Shown: piece by piece, positions 1-7,194 of the stretch
Layout: each line of letters starts with the position of its first letter
How positions within the stretch are numbered: position 1 is the first letter of the stretch
Source: Actinocorallia sp039871655
Lineage (GTDB): Bacteria; Actinomycetota; Actinomycetes; Streptosporangiales; Streptosporangiaceae
Assembly (NCBI RefSeq): GCF_039871655.1
Contig: NZ_JBDPLZ010000010.1
Coordinates: forward strand, 62,001 to 126,000
DNA length: 64,000 nt
Reading direction: 5' to 3'
The notes under the pieces: model-generated
What the model saw: the letters and a program-made list of their open reading frames with translations, nothing else
Told to the model about the DNA's origin: nothing
The model's database searches: none
Made by a program: the position numbers and the translations under genes

Positions 1-869
1 CAGTCCCGATGGTCGGGGGCTCCATCGAGGACAACGGTCTCGCAGGTGCCGCAGGTGCCTTCCCCGCAGGAGGAAGCGGGTGCGACGCCCGCCCGCTCCA
101 GCGCGTCCAGAAGCGTCTCCTTCGCGCTGACCTCGACGGTCCTGCCCGATCGGGCCAGTTCCACCTCGAACGCTTCGTCCGGACCCTCGGCCTGTGTCTC
201 GCGGGGAGAGAACCGTTCGGTGCGCAGGCTCAGCGACGGGAAATCCTTGCGGGCCCGCTCGAGCGCGGTGAGCAGGGGCTCGGGCCCGCAGGCGTAGACG
301 GCCGTCCCTGCGGGTACCGAGGAGAGCGCGGCCGGCAGGTCGAGGAGACCGTGGACGTCCTGCGGTCGGAGCGTGACGCGGTCGCCGCCCAGCTCGGTCA
401 GCTCGGCTGTGAACGCCATGGACGCCAGGACCCGGCCGCCGTACAGCAGCCGCCAGGGCAGTCTCCGTGCCTCGATCTCCCGGATCATGGGCAGCAGCGG
501 GGTGATCCCGATGCCTCCGGCGACGAACAGGTACGCGGGCGCGTCCACGAGCGCGAAGTGGTTGCGGGGTCCTCGCAGCTCCAGGGTTCCGCCGATCTCC
601 AGTCCGCGGTGGACGTGCAGGGAGCCGCCCCGGCCGTCCGGCTGCTCCAGGACGGCGACCCGCAGGTGCTCGCGGTCGGCGGGGTCGCCGCACAGCGAGT
701 ACTGCCGGACCAGGCCGGGAGCGAGCAGTAGGTCGACATGGGCGCCGGGAGTCCAGGCGGGGACGTCGTCGTAAGGCCGCAGCGTCAGCAGGCACACTCC
801 GTCGGCGACGGTCTCCTTGCCGACGATCTCCGCCTTGAACACAGGCTCGGTGGTGGCGGGCTCAGGCAT
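1..869 (-). CDS. PDR/VanB-type ferredoxin reductase, 3' end cut by window edge
   Basis: Flavin reductase fused to a C-terminal plant-type 2Fe-2S ferredoxin; it would pass electrons from NAD(P)H to a Rieske oxygenase. From the ATG at 869 the product reads MPEPATTEPVFKAEIVGKET. A flavin-binding RQYSLCGDP lies near residue 50, a nucleotide-binding GGIGITPLLPMIRE near residue 115, and the cluster motif CGEGTCGTC near the window edge. About 289 residues are visible; the fourth cluster cysteine and the C-terminus lie outside. The start overlaps the stop of the upstream acyl-CoA synthetase by 8 bp, so the two are co-transcribed. The Rieske oxygenase at 15317, under a related operator, is the likely partner (inference). 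A P450-reductase role is an alternative. Confidence 0.85.
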   Translation of the reverse strand, partial: MPEPATTEPVFKAEIVGKETVADGVCLLTLRPYDDVPAWTPGAHVDLLLAPGLVRQYSLCGDPADREHLRVAVLEQPDGRGGSLHVHRGLEIGGTLELRGPRNHFALVDAPAYLFVAGGIGITPLLPMIREIEARRLPWRLLYGGRVLASMAFTAELTELGGDRVTLRPQDVHGLLDLPAALSSVPAGTAVYACGPEPLLTALERARKDFPSLSLRTERFSPRETQAEGPDEAFEVELARSGRTVEVSAKETLLDALERAGVAPASSCGEGTCGTCETVVLDGAPDHRD

Positions 870-2454
870 GGAAGGTCCCCCATCGCTGAGTCGCGAGCTC
901 GGTGAGGCGCCGGTGGTCGAGCTTGCCGTTGGCTCCGCGCTCCAGCGACGGGACGAAGCCCAGGTGCCGGGGCACCTTGTACCCGGCGAGCCGTTCCCGC
1001 ACATGGGCCTGGAGCTCGGCCGGGTCGGGCGCCGGACCGGCCGCGACGAGCAGTGCGACGACCTTCGTGCCGAAGCGTTCGTCCGGGACGCCCAGGACGG
1101 CGGCGTCGGCGACGCCCGGGTGGGTCTTCAGCGTTTCTTCGACCTCCTCGGCGAAGACCTTCTCGCCGCCGGTGTTGATGCAGCTCGATCCGCGGCCGAG
1201 GAGCCGGATCCGCCCGTCGGCCTCCAGCAGGGCCAGGTCGCCGGGAACCGACCAGCGCCGCCCAGCGGCTTCGAGGAACACCTCGGCGGACTTGTCCGGG
1301 TCGTTGAGGTAGCCGACGGGGATCCAGCCGGTCACCGCCAGGCGTCCGATCCTGCCGTCACCCGGGGCGGCGAGGGTTCCGTCGTCGTGCAGGACGGCGG
1401 CCCGGTCGGACGGCAGGAACGACGCGGTGTCGGCGACGTTCCCGGGCGTCGAGACCGTTGAGGCGATCGACGAGGCCTCCGAGGAGCCCAGGCCGTCCAG
1501 GAGCCGGGCTCTGGGGATGTGCTTGAGCAGGCCTTCCTTGACGGGGCTGCTCCAGATGACGCCGGAGGAGAAGACGACGCGCAGCCGTCCCAGGTCCCAG
1601 CGGCCGGGTTCGGCGTCGAGCGCGGCCAGCAGTGGGCGGGCGAAGGCGTCGCCGACGATCGCCAGGGCCTGGACGCGCTCGGCCTCCAGGGCGTCCAGGA
1701 GTGCCTCGGGGGAGAAGCTCGCGCCGGGCACGGTGACGACGGTCCCGGCGGCGGCCAGAGAGGAGATCGCGTAGAACAGCCCGGCGCCGTGCATGAGCGG
1801 GCTGGCGATCAGTGATCTGATCTCCCGGTCCTGGGCCGCGAGGTGCGCCCGGATCGCCTCGGCGTCGCCGCGGTCGGGCAGGGGCCGCGCGCTCTGGGAG
1901 TTGAGCAGGGACAGCAGGTCGTCCTGCCGCCACATGACGCCCTTCGGCCGTCCCGTGGTCCCGCCCGTGTAGATGAGGATGAGCGAGTCGGGGCGGCCGC
2001 CGCCGTGTTCGCGCGGCGGATGCGCCGCGATGGCCTGCTCGTAGGACGATTCGGGTCCTCCTGCTTCCAGCCAGGCGAGGACGTCCGGGAGCCTGTCCCG
2101 GACGTTCGCCACGAGCCCGGCGAACTCGGCGTCGTAGACGACGGCCTTGACGCCGGCGTCCGACCAGATCTGTTCGAGCTCGTCCTCGACATACCGGTAG
2201 TTGGTGTTCATCGGGGCGAGCGCGGCCTTCGACGCCGCGTAGAACGTCTCCAGGTAGGCCGTCCCGTTGCGCAGGTACTCGGCGACGACGTCCCCCGGCC
2301 GCAGCCCCGCGGCCTCCAGCGCGGAGGCGAGCCGCGCAGCGCGTTCGTCGAAGTCCGCCCAGGTGAGACGTCGGTCGCCGTGGATGAGCGCGGGTCGCCC
2401 GGGATGGATGCGGGCCACCGTCTCGAAGAGGTTGGCGAAGTTCCAGCCTGTCAT
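862..2454 (-). CDS. Acyl-CoA synthetase (AMP-forming), FadD-like
   Basis: Member of the ANL adenylating family (530 aa): activates a carboxylic acid as an acyl adenylate and transfers it to CoA. The P-loop-like AMP-binding motif YTGGTTGRPKGVMW is near residue 162, a GD segment (VPGDLALLEADGR) near 408, GGEKVFAEEVE near 435, and the catalytic C-terminal lysine in GANGKLDHRR near 513. The length is normal for the family. It is the first gene of a leftward operon with the ferredoxin reductase, and its promoter region carries the 2505-2519 palindrome shared with the TetR gene. The acid it activates is not known; a product of the neighbouring oxygenases and aldehyde dehydrogenases is likely. Confidence 0.88.
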   Translation of the reverse strand: MTGWNFANLFETVARIHPGRPALIHGDRRLTWADFDERAARLASALEAAGLRPGDVVAEYLRNGTAYLETFYAASKAALAPMNTNYRYVEDELEQIWSDAGVKAVVYDAEFAGLVANVRDRLPDVLAWLEAGGPESSYEQAIAAHPPREHGGGRPDSLILIYTGGTTGRPKGVMWRQDDLLSLLNSQSARPLPDRGDAEAIRAHLAAQDREIRSLIASPLMHGAGLFYAISSLAAAGTVVTVPGASFSPEALLDALEAERVQALAIVGDAFARPLLAALDAEPGRWDLGRLRVVFSSGVIWSSPVKEGLLKHIPRARLLDGLGSSEASSIASTVSTPGNVADTASFLPSDRAAVLHDDGTLAAPGDGRIGRLAVTGWIPVGYLNDPDKSAEVFLEAAGRRWSVPGDLALLEADGRIRLLGRGSSCINTGGEKVFAEEVEETLKTHPGVADAAVLGVPDERFGTKVVALLVAAGPAPDPAELQAHVRERLAGYKVPRHLGFVPSLERGANGKLDHRRLTELATQRWGTFHA

Positions 2455-2504
2455 GCTCGGCCTTTCTGAGAGTGCTCCACCGCTGGTCGGACGGGCTCAG
2501 TAAT

Positions 2505-2519
2505 CCTAATGTCTTTAGG
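2505..2519. promoter_or_regulatory. TetR-type operator palindrome, site 1
   Basis: CCTAATGTCTTTAGG is a near-perfect 15-bp palindrome between the divergent acyl-CoA synthetase (start 2454) and TetR gene (start 2597). The same motif recurs at 3291 and 17400, with a split or weaker form at 15261-15300. A degenerate second copy (TCTCAAAGCGTTAGA) lies at 2526-2540. Binding by the adjacent TetR protein is inferred from position. Confidence 0.7.
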
Positions 2520-2596
2520 TTTAAATCTCAAAGCGTTAGATAGTCAACCGGGGATGGCGCCTCTTGCGGGGGCGTCGGATCGGATAGGATCCGGGC

Positions 2597-3247
2597 ATGC
2601 CACGTCCGCGCCAGCCGTTGATCAGCCGAGCCGGCGCGGTGACCGCGGCGATAGAGATCATCGACGCCGAGGGCCTGGACGCCCTGAGCCTGCCGCGCCT
2701 GGCCCGGCATCTGAACGTCCGGGCGCCCTCGCTGTACCACCACTTCGCCGACAAGTCCGAGATCCTGGGCGCGGTGGCCACGGCGGTCGTCGCCAAGACC
2801 GTCATTCCCCGCAAACCCGGGCCCGACCGGTGGATGGACTGGTTCGTCCAGCTCAGCCTGAACCTGCGCCGGGCCGTCCTGCGGCACCGCAATGCCGCCC
2901 CGCTGCTGCTGCAGTACTCGCCCCGCGACATGCTCACCGACCTTTACGAGGAGGCGGCCCGCTTCCTGCGGGACAGCGGGGTGCCGGTCGAGGTGCACGT
3001 CCAGATCCTCGACAGCATGGAGACCTTGACGCTCGGCGCGGTCATCGCGGAGGCGGCCAGGCCGGCCGCGGCCCGGCGCGCGATCTTCCCGAACGTGGAC
3101 GCCTCCCGGCAGCCCACCCTCGCCAAGGCGCTGGAGGCCAACCGGTTCACCGCGACCCAGTTGTACGAGGAGATGATCCGCAGCTTCCTGTACGGGGTGG
3201 TCCATCACGCCGAGCAGCGCCGGGCCGCGGAGTCCTCGGCCCTCTGA
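2597..3247 (+). CDS. TetR-family transcriptional regulator
   Basis: One-domain ligand-responsive repressor of 216 aa. The N-terminal helix-turn-helix reads LSLPRLARHLNVRAPSLYHH at about residues 34-53, the classic TetR recognition-helix pattern. The rest is an all-helical ligand-binding and dimer domain. It is transcribed away from the acyl-CoA synthetase. The operator palindrome at 2505 sits in the shared promoter region, so autorepression is expected. The same palindrome in front of 3337 and 17508, with a weaker one before 15317, makes this the best candidate for the regulator of the whole left-hand catabolic regulon (inference). An acyl-CoA ligand is plausible but cannot be seen. Confidence 0.88.
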   Translation: MPRPRQPLISRAGAVTAAIEIIDAEGLDALSLPRLARHLNVRAPSLYHHFADKSEILGAVATAVVAKTVIPRKPGPDRWMDWFVQLSLNLRRAVLRHRNAAPLLLQYSPRDMLTDLYEEAARFLRDSGVPVEVHVQILDSMETLTLGAVIAEAARPAAARRAIFPNVDASRQPTLAKALEANRFTATQLYEEMIRSFLYGVVHHAEQRRAAESSAL

Positions 3248-3290
3248 GGCCTTGATGCGACTTCCGGCCCTCCCTCCTTGTCGCCATTAA

Positions 3291-3305
3291 CCTAATGCCT
3301 TTAGG
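3291..3305. promoter_or_regulatory. TetR-type operator palindrome, site 2
   Basis: CCTAATGCCTTTAGG, matching site 1 at 14 of 15 positions, lies about 20 bp before the ribosome-binding site of the gene starting at 3337. It would control the 3337-6711 operon. Confidence 0.7.
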
Positions 3306-3336
3306 CTGAGTCCTCCGAGTATCGAGGAGGATGACC

Positions 3337-3654
3337 ATGTCCGAAGAGGCCCGCGACTTCCGCGCCCGCTACGAACGGCACGTCCAGTTCGTCCTGGACG
3401 GGGATATCAAGTCCGCACTGGCGGACATGGTGCAGGAGAACCTGCCGAAGGTGTTCGAGGGCGTCACCGTCCCCGCCGGGAACGTCGTCTCGCTGCGCGT
3501 CATGGACGTCCGCAAGGAGGGCGGGACCTGGGTCGGCGAGACCGTCTACGCCACGGCGGACGGGCCGATCGGACTGCGTTCGATCTGGGAGGCCCACGAC
3601 GGGGTCTGGCTGGCCGCCGCCCTGGAGAACTTCCCGGTCCTGGAGGAGGCGTGA
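3337..3654 (+). CDS. Small NTF2/SnoaL-like protein of unknown function
   Basis: A protein of about 105 aa whose pattern (helix-rich first half, then alternating beta segments ending GLRSIWEAHDGVWLAAALEN) resembles the cone-shaped NTF2/SnoaL fold, which often serves as an isomerase, dehydratase or ligand-holding subunit. No catalytic residues can be assigned. There are two possible ATGs. The one at 3331 abuts AGGAGG (3325-3330), while the one at 3337 has proper 6-base spacing, so 3337 is chosen. It is the first gene behind operator site 2, and its stop overlaps the GTG of the DUF35 gene (GTGA), which implies translational coupling. It may assist the DUF35/thiolase pair. Confidence 0.72.
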   Translation: MSEEARDFRARYERHVQFVLDGDIKSALADMVQENLPKVFEGVTVPAGNVVSLRVMDVRKEGGTWVGETVYATADGPIGLRSIWEAHDGVWLAAALENFPVLEEA

Positions 3655-4085
3655 GCGCCCCGGCCGGGACGGCGATCCCCTGCGGCCCGGCCCCCGACGG
3701 CCACGACGCCCCGTACTGGGAGGGCTTGCGCGAGGGCGAGCTGCGGGTCCAGCGGTGCTCGGACTGCCGGACGTGGCTGTGGGGCCCCAGACGGATGTGC
3801 CCGAACTGTCATGGCTTCCGGCTGGGCTTCGAGGGCGTCCCGATGACGGGGACCGTCTACTCCTGGTGCCGAACCCACCATCCCTACATGGCGGAATACG
3901 CCGACCGCGTCCCCTACGTCTCGGTCGTCGTGGAACTGCCGCAAGCGGGCGGCGTCCGGCTGCTCGGCCTGCTCGACGGAGACGAGGCCGCCATCGGAGA
4001 CCGCCTGGCCGGCTTCATCGAGCGGCCCTCCGACGCGGCCTGGCCGCTGCCGCGCTGGCGCCGCACGGAAGGAGGACCCGCGTGA
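3651..4085 (+). CDS. DUF35 zinc-ribbon/OB-fold protein (thiolase partner)
   Basis: A 144-aa protein of the DUF35 family: an N-terminal rubredoxin-like zinc ribbon (CSDC near residue 36 and CPNC near 51) followed by an acyl-CoA-binding OB fold (GTVYSWCRTHHPYMAEY onwards). Family members form a complex with a thiolase-like subunit. In steroid side-chain degradation such a domain supports the Ltp2 aldol lyase, and elsewhere it supports HMG-CoA synthase-like or thiolase reactions. The GTG start lies in a GTGA overlap with the upstream gene, and its own stop overlaps the GTG of the thiolase-like gene, so the two are made together. Pairing is strongly supported; the reaction is inferred. Confidence 0.85.
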   Translation: MSAPAGTAIPCGPAPDGHDAPYWEGLREGELRVQRCSDCRTWLWGPRRMCPNCHGFRLGFEGVPMTGTVYSWCRTHHPYMAEYADRVPYVSVVVELPQAGGVRLLGLLDGDEAAIGDRLAGFIERPSDAAWPLPRWRRTEGGPA

Positions 4086-5266
4086 GCACCGCTTCGATGA
4101 GGGGCGCGGCAGCCGTCGTCGGCGTCGCGGACCTGCACTACAAGCGCGGTCAGGCCCCGGCGGGCGAACATCGCATGACCCTTGAGGCGATCCTGGAGGC
4201 GTGCCGGGACGCGGGGATCTCCCCGAGGGAGATCGACGGGTTCGTCTCCTACGCGGGAGGCGAACTGTCCGGGCCCGTCCTGGGCGCCGACCTGGGCATC
4301 CACGAGCTGCGCTGGTCGACCATGATCTGGGGCGGCGGCGGGGGAGGCGCGGCGGCCGCGGTCACCACGGCCGCCGCCGCGATCGCCACCGGCCAAGCCG
4401 AGTGCGTCGTGGCCTACCGGCCGATGGCCCAGCGCGACACCGGGCGGCTCGGGTACGCCAAGTACTTCTACGACAACCACTACCTGGCGCACGGCGTCGG
4501 CGCGCCCGCCCAGGTCTGCGCGCTGCGCACCCAGCGGCTGCTGGAGCACGAAGGGGTGCCGGCCACCGCCCAGCGCGCGCTGGTGCTCGCCGCCTACCAC
4601 CATGCCCAGAACAACCCGACGGCCGCGGGCTACGGCCGTCCCCTGGACGAGGAGTCCTACGCCGCCGCTCGGATGATCGTCGAGCCGTTCCGGCTGTTCG
4701 ACTGCTCACGCGAGAGCGACGGGGCCGTCGCGCTGATCCTCGTCTCCGCCGAGCGGGCCCGCGACCTGCGTCCCGACCCGGCGTACGTGATCGCGGGCGC
4801 GCAGGGGGCCCCGGGAGGCTACTCCTCGCTGACGGAGAACGACACCGCCTACGCCACGGCCGGGTTCGGTGAACGGCCGCACTGCCGGGGCGTCGCCGGA
4901 CGGCTCTGGGACGCCGCGGGCCTGGGGCCGGGCGACGTGGACGTCGTCCAGGTCTACGAGAACTTCAGCGGCTCGGCCGTCGCCTCGCTCATCGACCACG
5001 GGCTGAGCCTGTCAGGTCCGGCGGCGGGGGAGGTCCTCACGTTCGAGAACCTCATCGCCCAGGGCGGGAGGCTGCCCGTCAACACCTCTGGCGGCAACAT
5101 CGCCGACTCGTTCGTCAACGGCATGGGCCTGGCCGTGGAGGCGGTACGGCAGATCCGCGGCACTTCGGTCAACCAGGTGGAAGGGGCGCGCACCTCGCTG
5201 TTCGTCGGCGGTCCGATGGCCCCGCTGGTCAGTTCGGTGCTGTTCGGGCACGAGGACGTGCTGTGA
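4082..5266 (+). CDS. Thiolase-like / lipid-transfer-type (Ltp2-like) protein
   Basis: A 394-aa thiolase-superfamily protein starting at GTG 4082, in a GTGA overlap with the DUF35 gene. Visible are a glycine-rich GGGGGGAAAAVTTAAAA stretch near residue 86, a DCSRESDGAVALI segment near 206 and a conserved VYENFSG near 293, where true thiolases have other active-site motifs. The standard thiolase catalytic cysteine box is not evident. That pattern, with an adjacent DUF35 partner, fits the Ltp/SCP-x branch, some members of which (Ltp2) are retro-aldolases that cleave tertiary beta-hydroxyacyl-CoAs. Whether this one is a lyase or a thiolase cannot be decided here. The reading frame stays open upstream of the GTG, but that part is out-of-frame DUF35 sequence. 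Confidence 0.82.
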   Translation: MSTASMRGAAAVVGVADLHYKRGQAPAGEHRMTLEAILEACRDAGISPREIDGFVSYAGGELSGPVLGADLGIHELRWSTMIWGGGGGGAAAAVTTAAAAIATGQAECVVAYRPMAQRDTGRLGYAKYFYDNHYLAHGVGAPAQVCALRTQRLLEHEGVPATAQRALVLAAYHHAQNNPTAAGYGRPLDEESYAAARMIVEPFRLFDCSRESDGAVALILVSAERARDLRPDPAYVIAGAQGAPGGYSSLTENDTAYATAGFGERPHCRGVAGRLWDAAGLGPGDVDVVQVYENFSGSAVASLIDHGLSLSGPAAGEVLTFENLIAQGGRLPVNTSGGNIADSFVNGMGLAVEAVRQIRGTSVNQVEGARTSLFVGGPMAPLVSSVLFGHEDVL

Positions 5267-5280
5267 GGGAGAAGAACATC

Positions 5281-6711
5281 ATGGACCGCGACGTCCTGTT
5301 CATCGACGGGCAGTGGACGGCACCGTTGGAGGGCGGCTCCGCCGAGGTGATCGAGGCCGCGACGGAGAAGCCGATCGGCCGCGCGGCGCTCGGCGGGAAC
5401 GCAGACATGGACGCCGCCGTCGCAGCCGCTCGCCGCGCGCCGGCGGGGGAGTGGGGAGCCCTCGACGCCGCCGGCAGAGCCGATCTGATGGACCGGTTCG
5501 CCGCCGCGCTGCGCGAGCGCGGCCGGGAGACCGCGAAGCTGGTCAGCCGTGAGAACGGCATGCCGATCACGCTGTCGGAAGGGGCCAACGGGCTCGCCGC
5601 GGCCTCGATCATCCGCTACTACGCCAAGCTGATCCGCGGCCTGGACGTCGACGACGTGCGGCCCAGCGTGTTCGGCGGCCGGACCGTGGTGACCCGCGAC
5701 CCGGTCGGCGTCGTCGCCGCGATCACTCCCTGGAACTACCCGCAGCCGCTCGCCGCGATGAAGCTCGGCCCGGCGCTGGCCGCCGGGTGCGCGGTCGTGC
5801 TGAAGCCGCCGCCGGAGACCGCGCTCGACGCCTACGCGTTCGCCGAGGCCGCCGAGGCGGCCGGGCTGCCCCCGGGCGTCCTGAACGTGGTGCCCGCCGA
5901 CCGTGAGGCCGGAGCGTACCTGGTCGAGCATCCGGGTGTGGACAAGGTGGCCTTCACCGGCTCGACCCCGGCGGGCCGGGCGATCGGCACGGTCGGCGGA
6001 CGGCTGCTGCGCCCGGTGACCCTGGAACTCGGCGGCAAGTCGGTGTCCCTGGTGGCCGAGGACGCCGACCTCGGCCTGTTCGCCGCCAAGCTGCTGGAGG
6101 TCTCCCTGCCCAACAACGGGCAGACGTGCCATGCCTGCACCCGGATCCTCGCACCGCGTTCCCGGTACGCGGAGGTCGTCGAGGCCGTCACCGAGACCGT
6201 CCGGAGCCTGGTGGTCGGCGACCCGCTGGAGCGGGAGACGCAGATAGGCCCGCTGGTCAGCGCCGTCCAGCGGGAACGGGTCCTGGGGTACGTGGAGGAG
6301 GGGCGCCGCAGCGGCGCCCGGCTCACCACGGGCGGCGGGGCGCCCGACCGCCCTGGCTGGTACGTCGAGCCGACGGTCTTCGCCGACGTGTCCAACTCCG
6401 ACAGGATCGCCCGCGAGGAGATCTTCGGTCCGGTCCTGGCGATCCTGCCCTACGACGGGGAGGACGAGGCCGTCGCGATCGCCAACGACTCCGACTACGG
6501 GCTCGGCGGCACGGTCTGGACGGCCGACGAGGGCCGCGGGATCGACCTGGCCCGGCGCATCCGCACCGGCTCGGTCGGGGTGAACCACTACGCCCTGGAC
6601 TTCGCCTCTCCGTTCGGCGGAGTCAAGGCCAGCGGCCTGGGCCGCGAGCTCGGCCCGGAGGGCCTGGAGCCCTACCGCACGGTGAAGTCGATCTACCTCG
6701 CCGGACGGTAG
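5281..6711 (+). CDS. NAD(P)-dependent aldehyde dehydrogenase
   Basis: A 476-aa ALDH-superfamily enzyme that oxidises an aldehyde to the acid. The general base Glu249 lies in LELGGKS and the catalytic Cys283 in GQTCHACTR, 34 residues apart as usual. The nucleotide-binding FTGSTPAGRAIG and the EEIFGPVLAI motif are also present. The ATG at 5281 has a purine-rich site (GAGGGAGAAG) 6 bases upstream. A GTG at 5263 overlapping the thiolase stop would add six residues. It is the last gene of the operon from 3337 and would deliver a carboxylate to one of the two acyl-CoA synthetases. Confidence 0.88.
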   Translation: MDRDVLFIDGQWTAPLEGGSAEVIEAATEKPIGRAALGGNADMDAAVAAARRAPAGEWGALDAAGRADLMDRFAAALRERGRETAKLVSRENGMPITLSEGANGLAAASIIRYYAKLIRGLDVDDVRPSVFGGRTVVTRDPVGVVAAITPWNYPQPLAAMKLGPALAAGCAVVLKPPPETALDAYAFAEAAEAAGLPPGVLNVVPADREAGAYLVEHPGVDKVAFTGSTPAGRAIGTVGGRLLRPVTLELGGKSVSLVAEDADLGLFAAKLLEVSLPNNGQTCHACTRILAPRSRYAEVVEAVTETVRSLVVGDPLERETQIGPLVSAVQRERVLGYVEEGRRSGARLTTGGGAPDRPGWYVEPTVFADVSNSDRIAREEIFGPVLAILPYDGEDEAVAIANDSDYGLGGTVWTADEGRGIDLARRIRTGSVGVNHYALDFASPFGGVKASGLGRELGPEGLEPYRTVKSIYLAGR

Positions 6712-7194
6712 GGCCCGCCCGGGACCTCAGGAGCCGTCGCGGCCGATGAGGTCCCGCCGGCCGATCTCCTTCCTCCTTCGGCTCGGAGGGGAGGTCGCGG
6801 AAGGTCTGTGGTCGGCGATGGATTCCGGGTTCGTCTTTCCCGATGAATTGCCGGAGAAACTCTTCGGCCAGTCGAAATGTCACTCCGATGGCCGCTCGTA
6901 TTCCACGCCAGGGAAGATCTTCTTTCAAAACGGTCGGCCGGGCTTTGACGCGGGATCGGGAACTTGACAAAGGCGCTCGTACTGCTATCTAGTTGTTATC
7001 GTCGATGCGAACCGCCCCTTGATGGCGGATCGAATGACAGTTCGGGTGCGCAGAGGCGAATGTCGAAAATTTTGGCTGATGTGCTCGTTCAATATGCGCG
7101 GCGAGCAACGGCGTTCGCGGCGACTTCAAAAGATCAAAGTTCTCTGAAATTGCGAGATCGCGGGTGGGCCATGCTCGCCGAATGAGGAGGCGCC
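6712..7194. other. 483-bp AT-richer intergenic region before the three-gene cassette
   Basis: No convincing gene. The stretch from about 6800 to 7180 is clearly richer in A and T than its surroundings. A possible promoter is TTGACA at 6964-6969 with TATCTA at 6986-6991 (16-bp spacing); the -10 match is weak. AGGAGG at 7185-7190 is the ribosome-binding site of the gene at 7195. The base composition and the change of gene content here suggest an insertion boundary. Confidence 0.5.

Noticed and set aside
3755..4081. N-terminal extension of the thiolase-like gene
   Set aside because: The frame is open only because it shadows the DUF35 gene; the GTGA overlap at 4082 is the natural start.
6746..7185. 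Two 73-codon frames in the gap before the cassette
   Set aside because: No ribosome-binding sites, no domain pattern, and they overlap the probable promoter.
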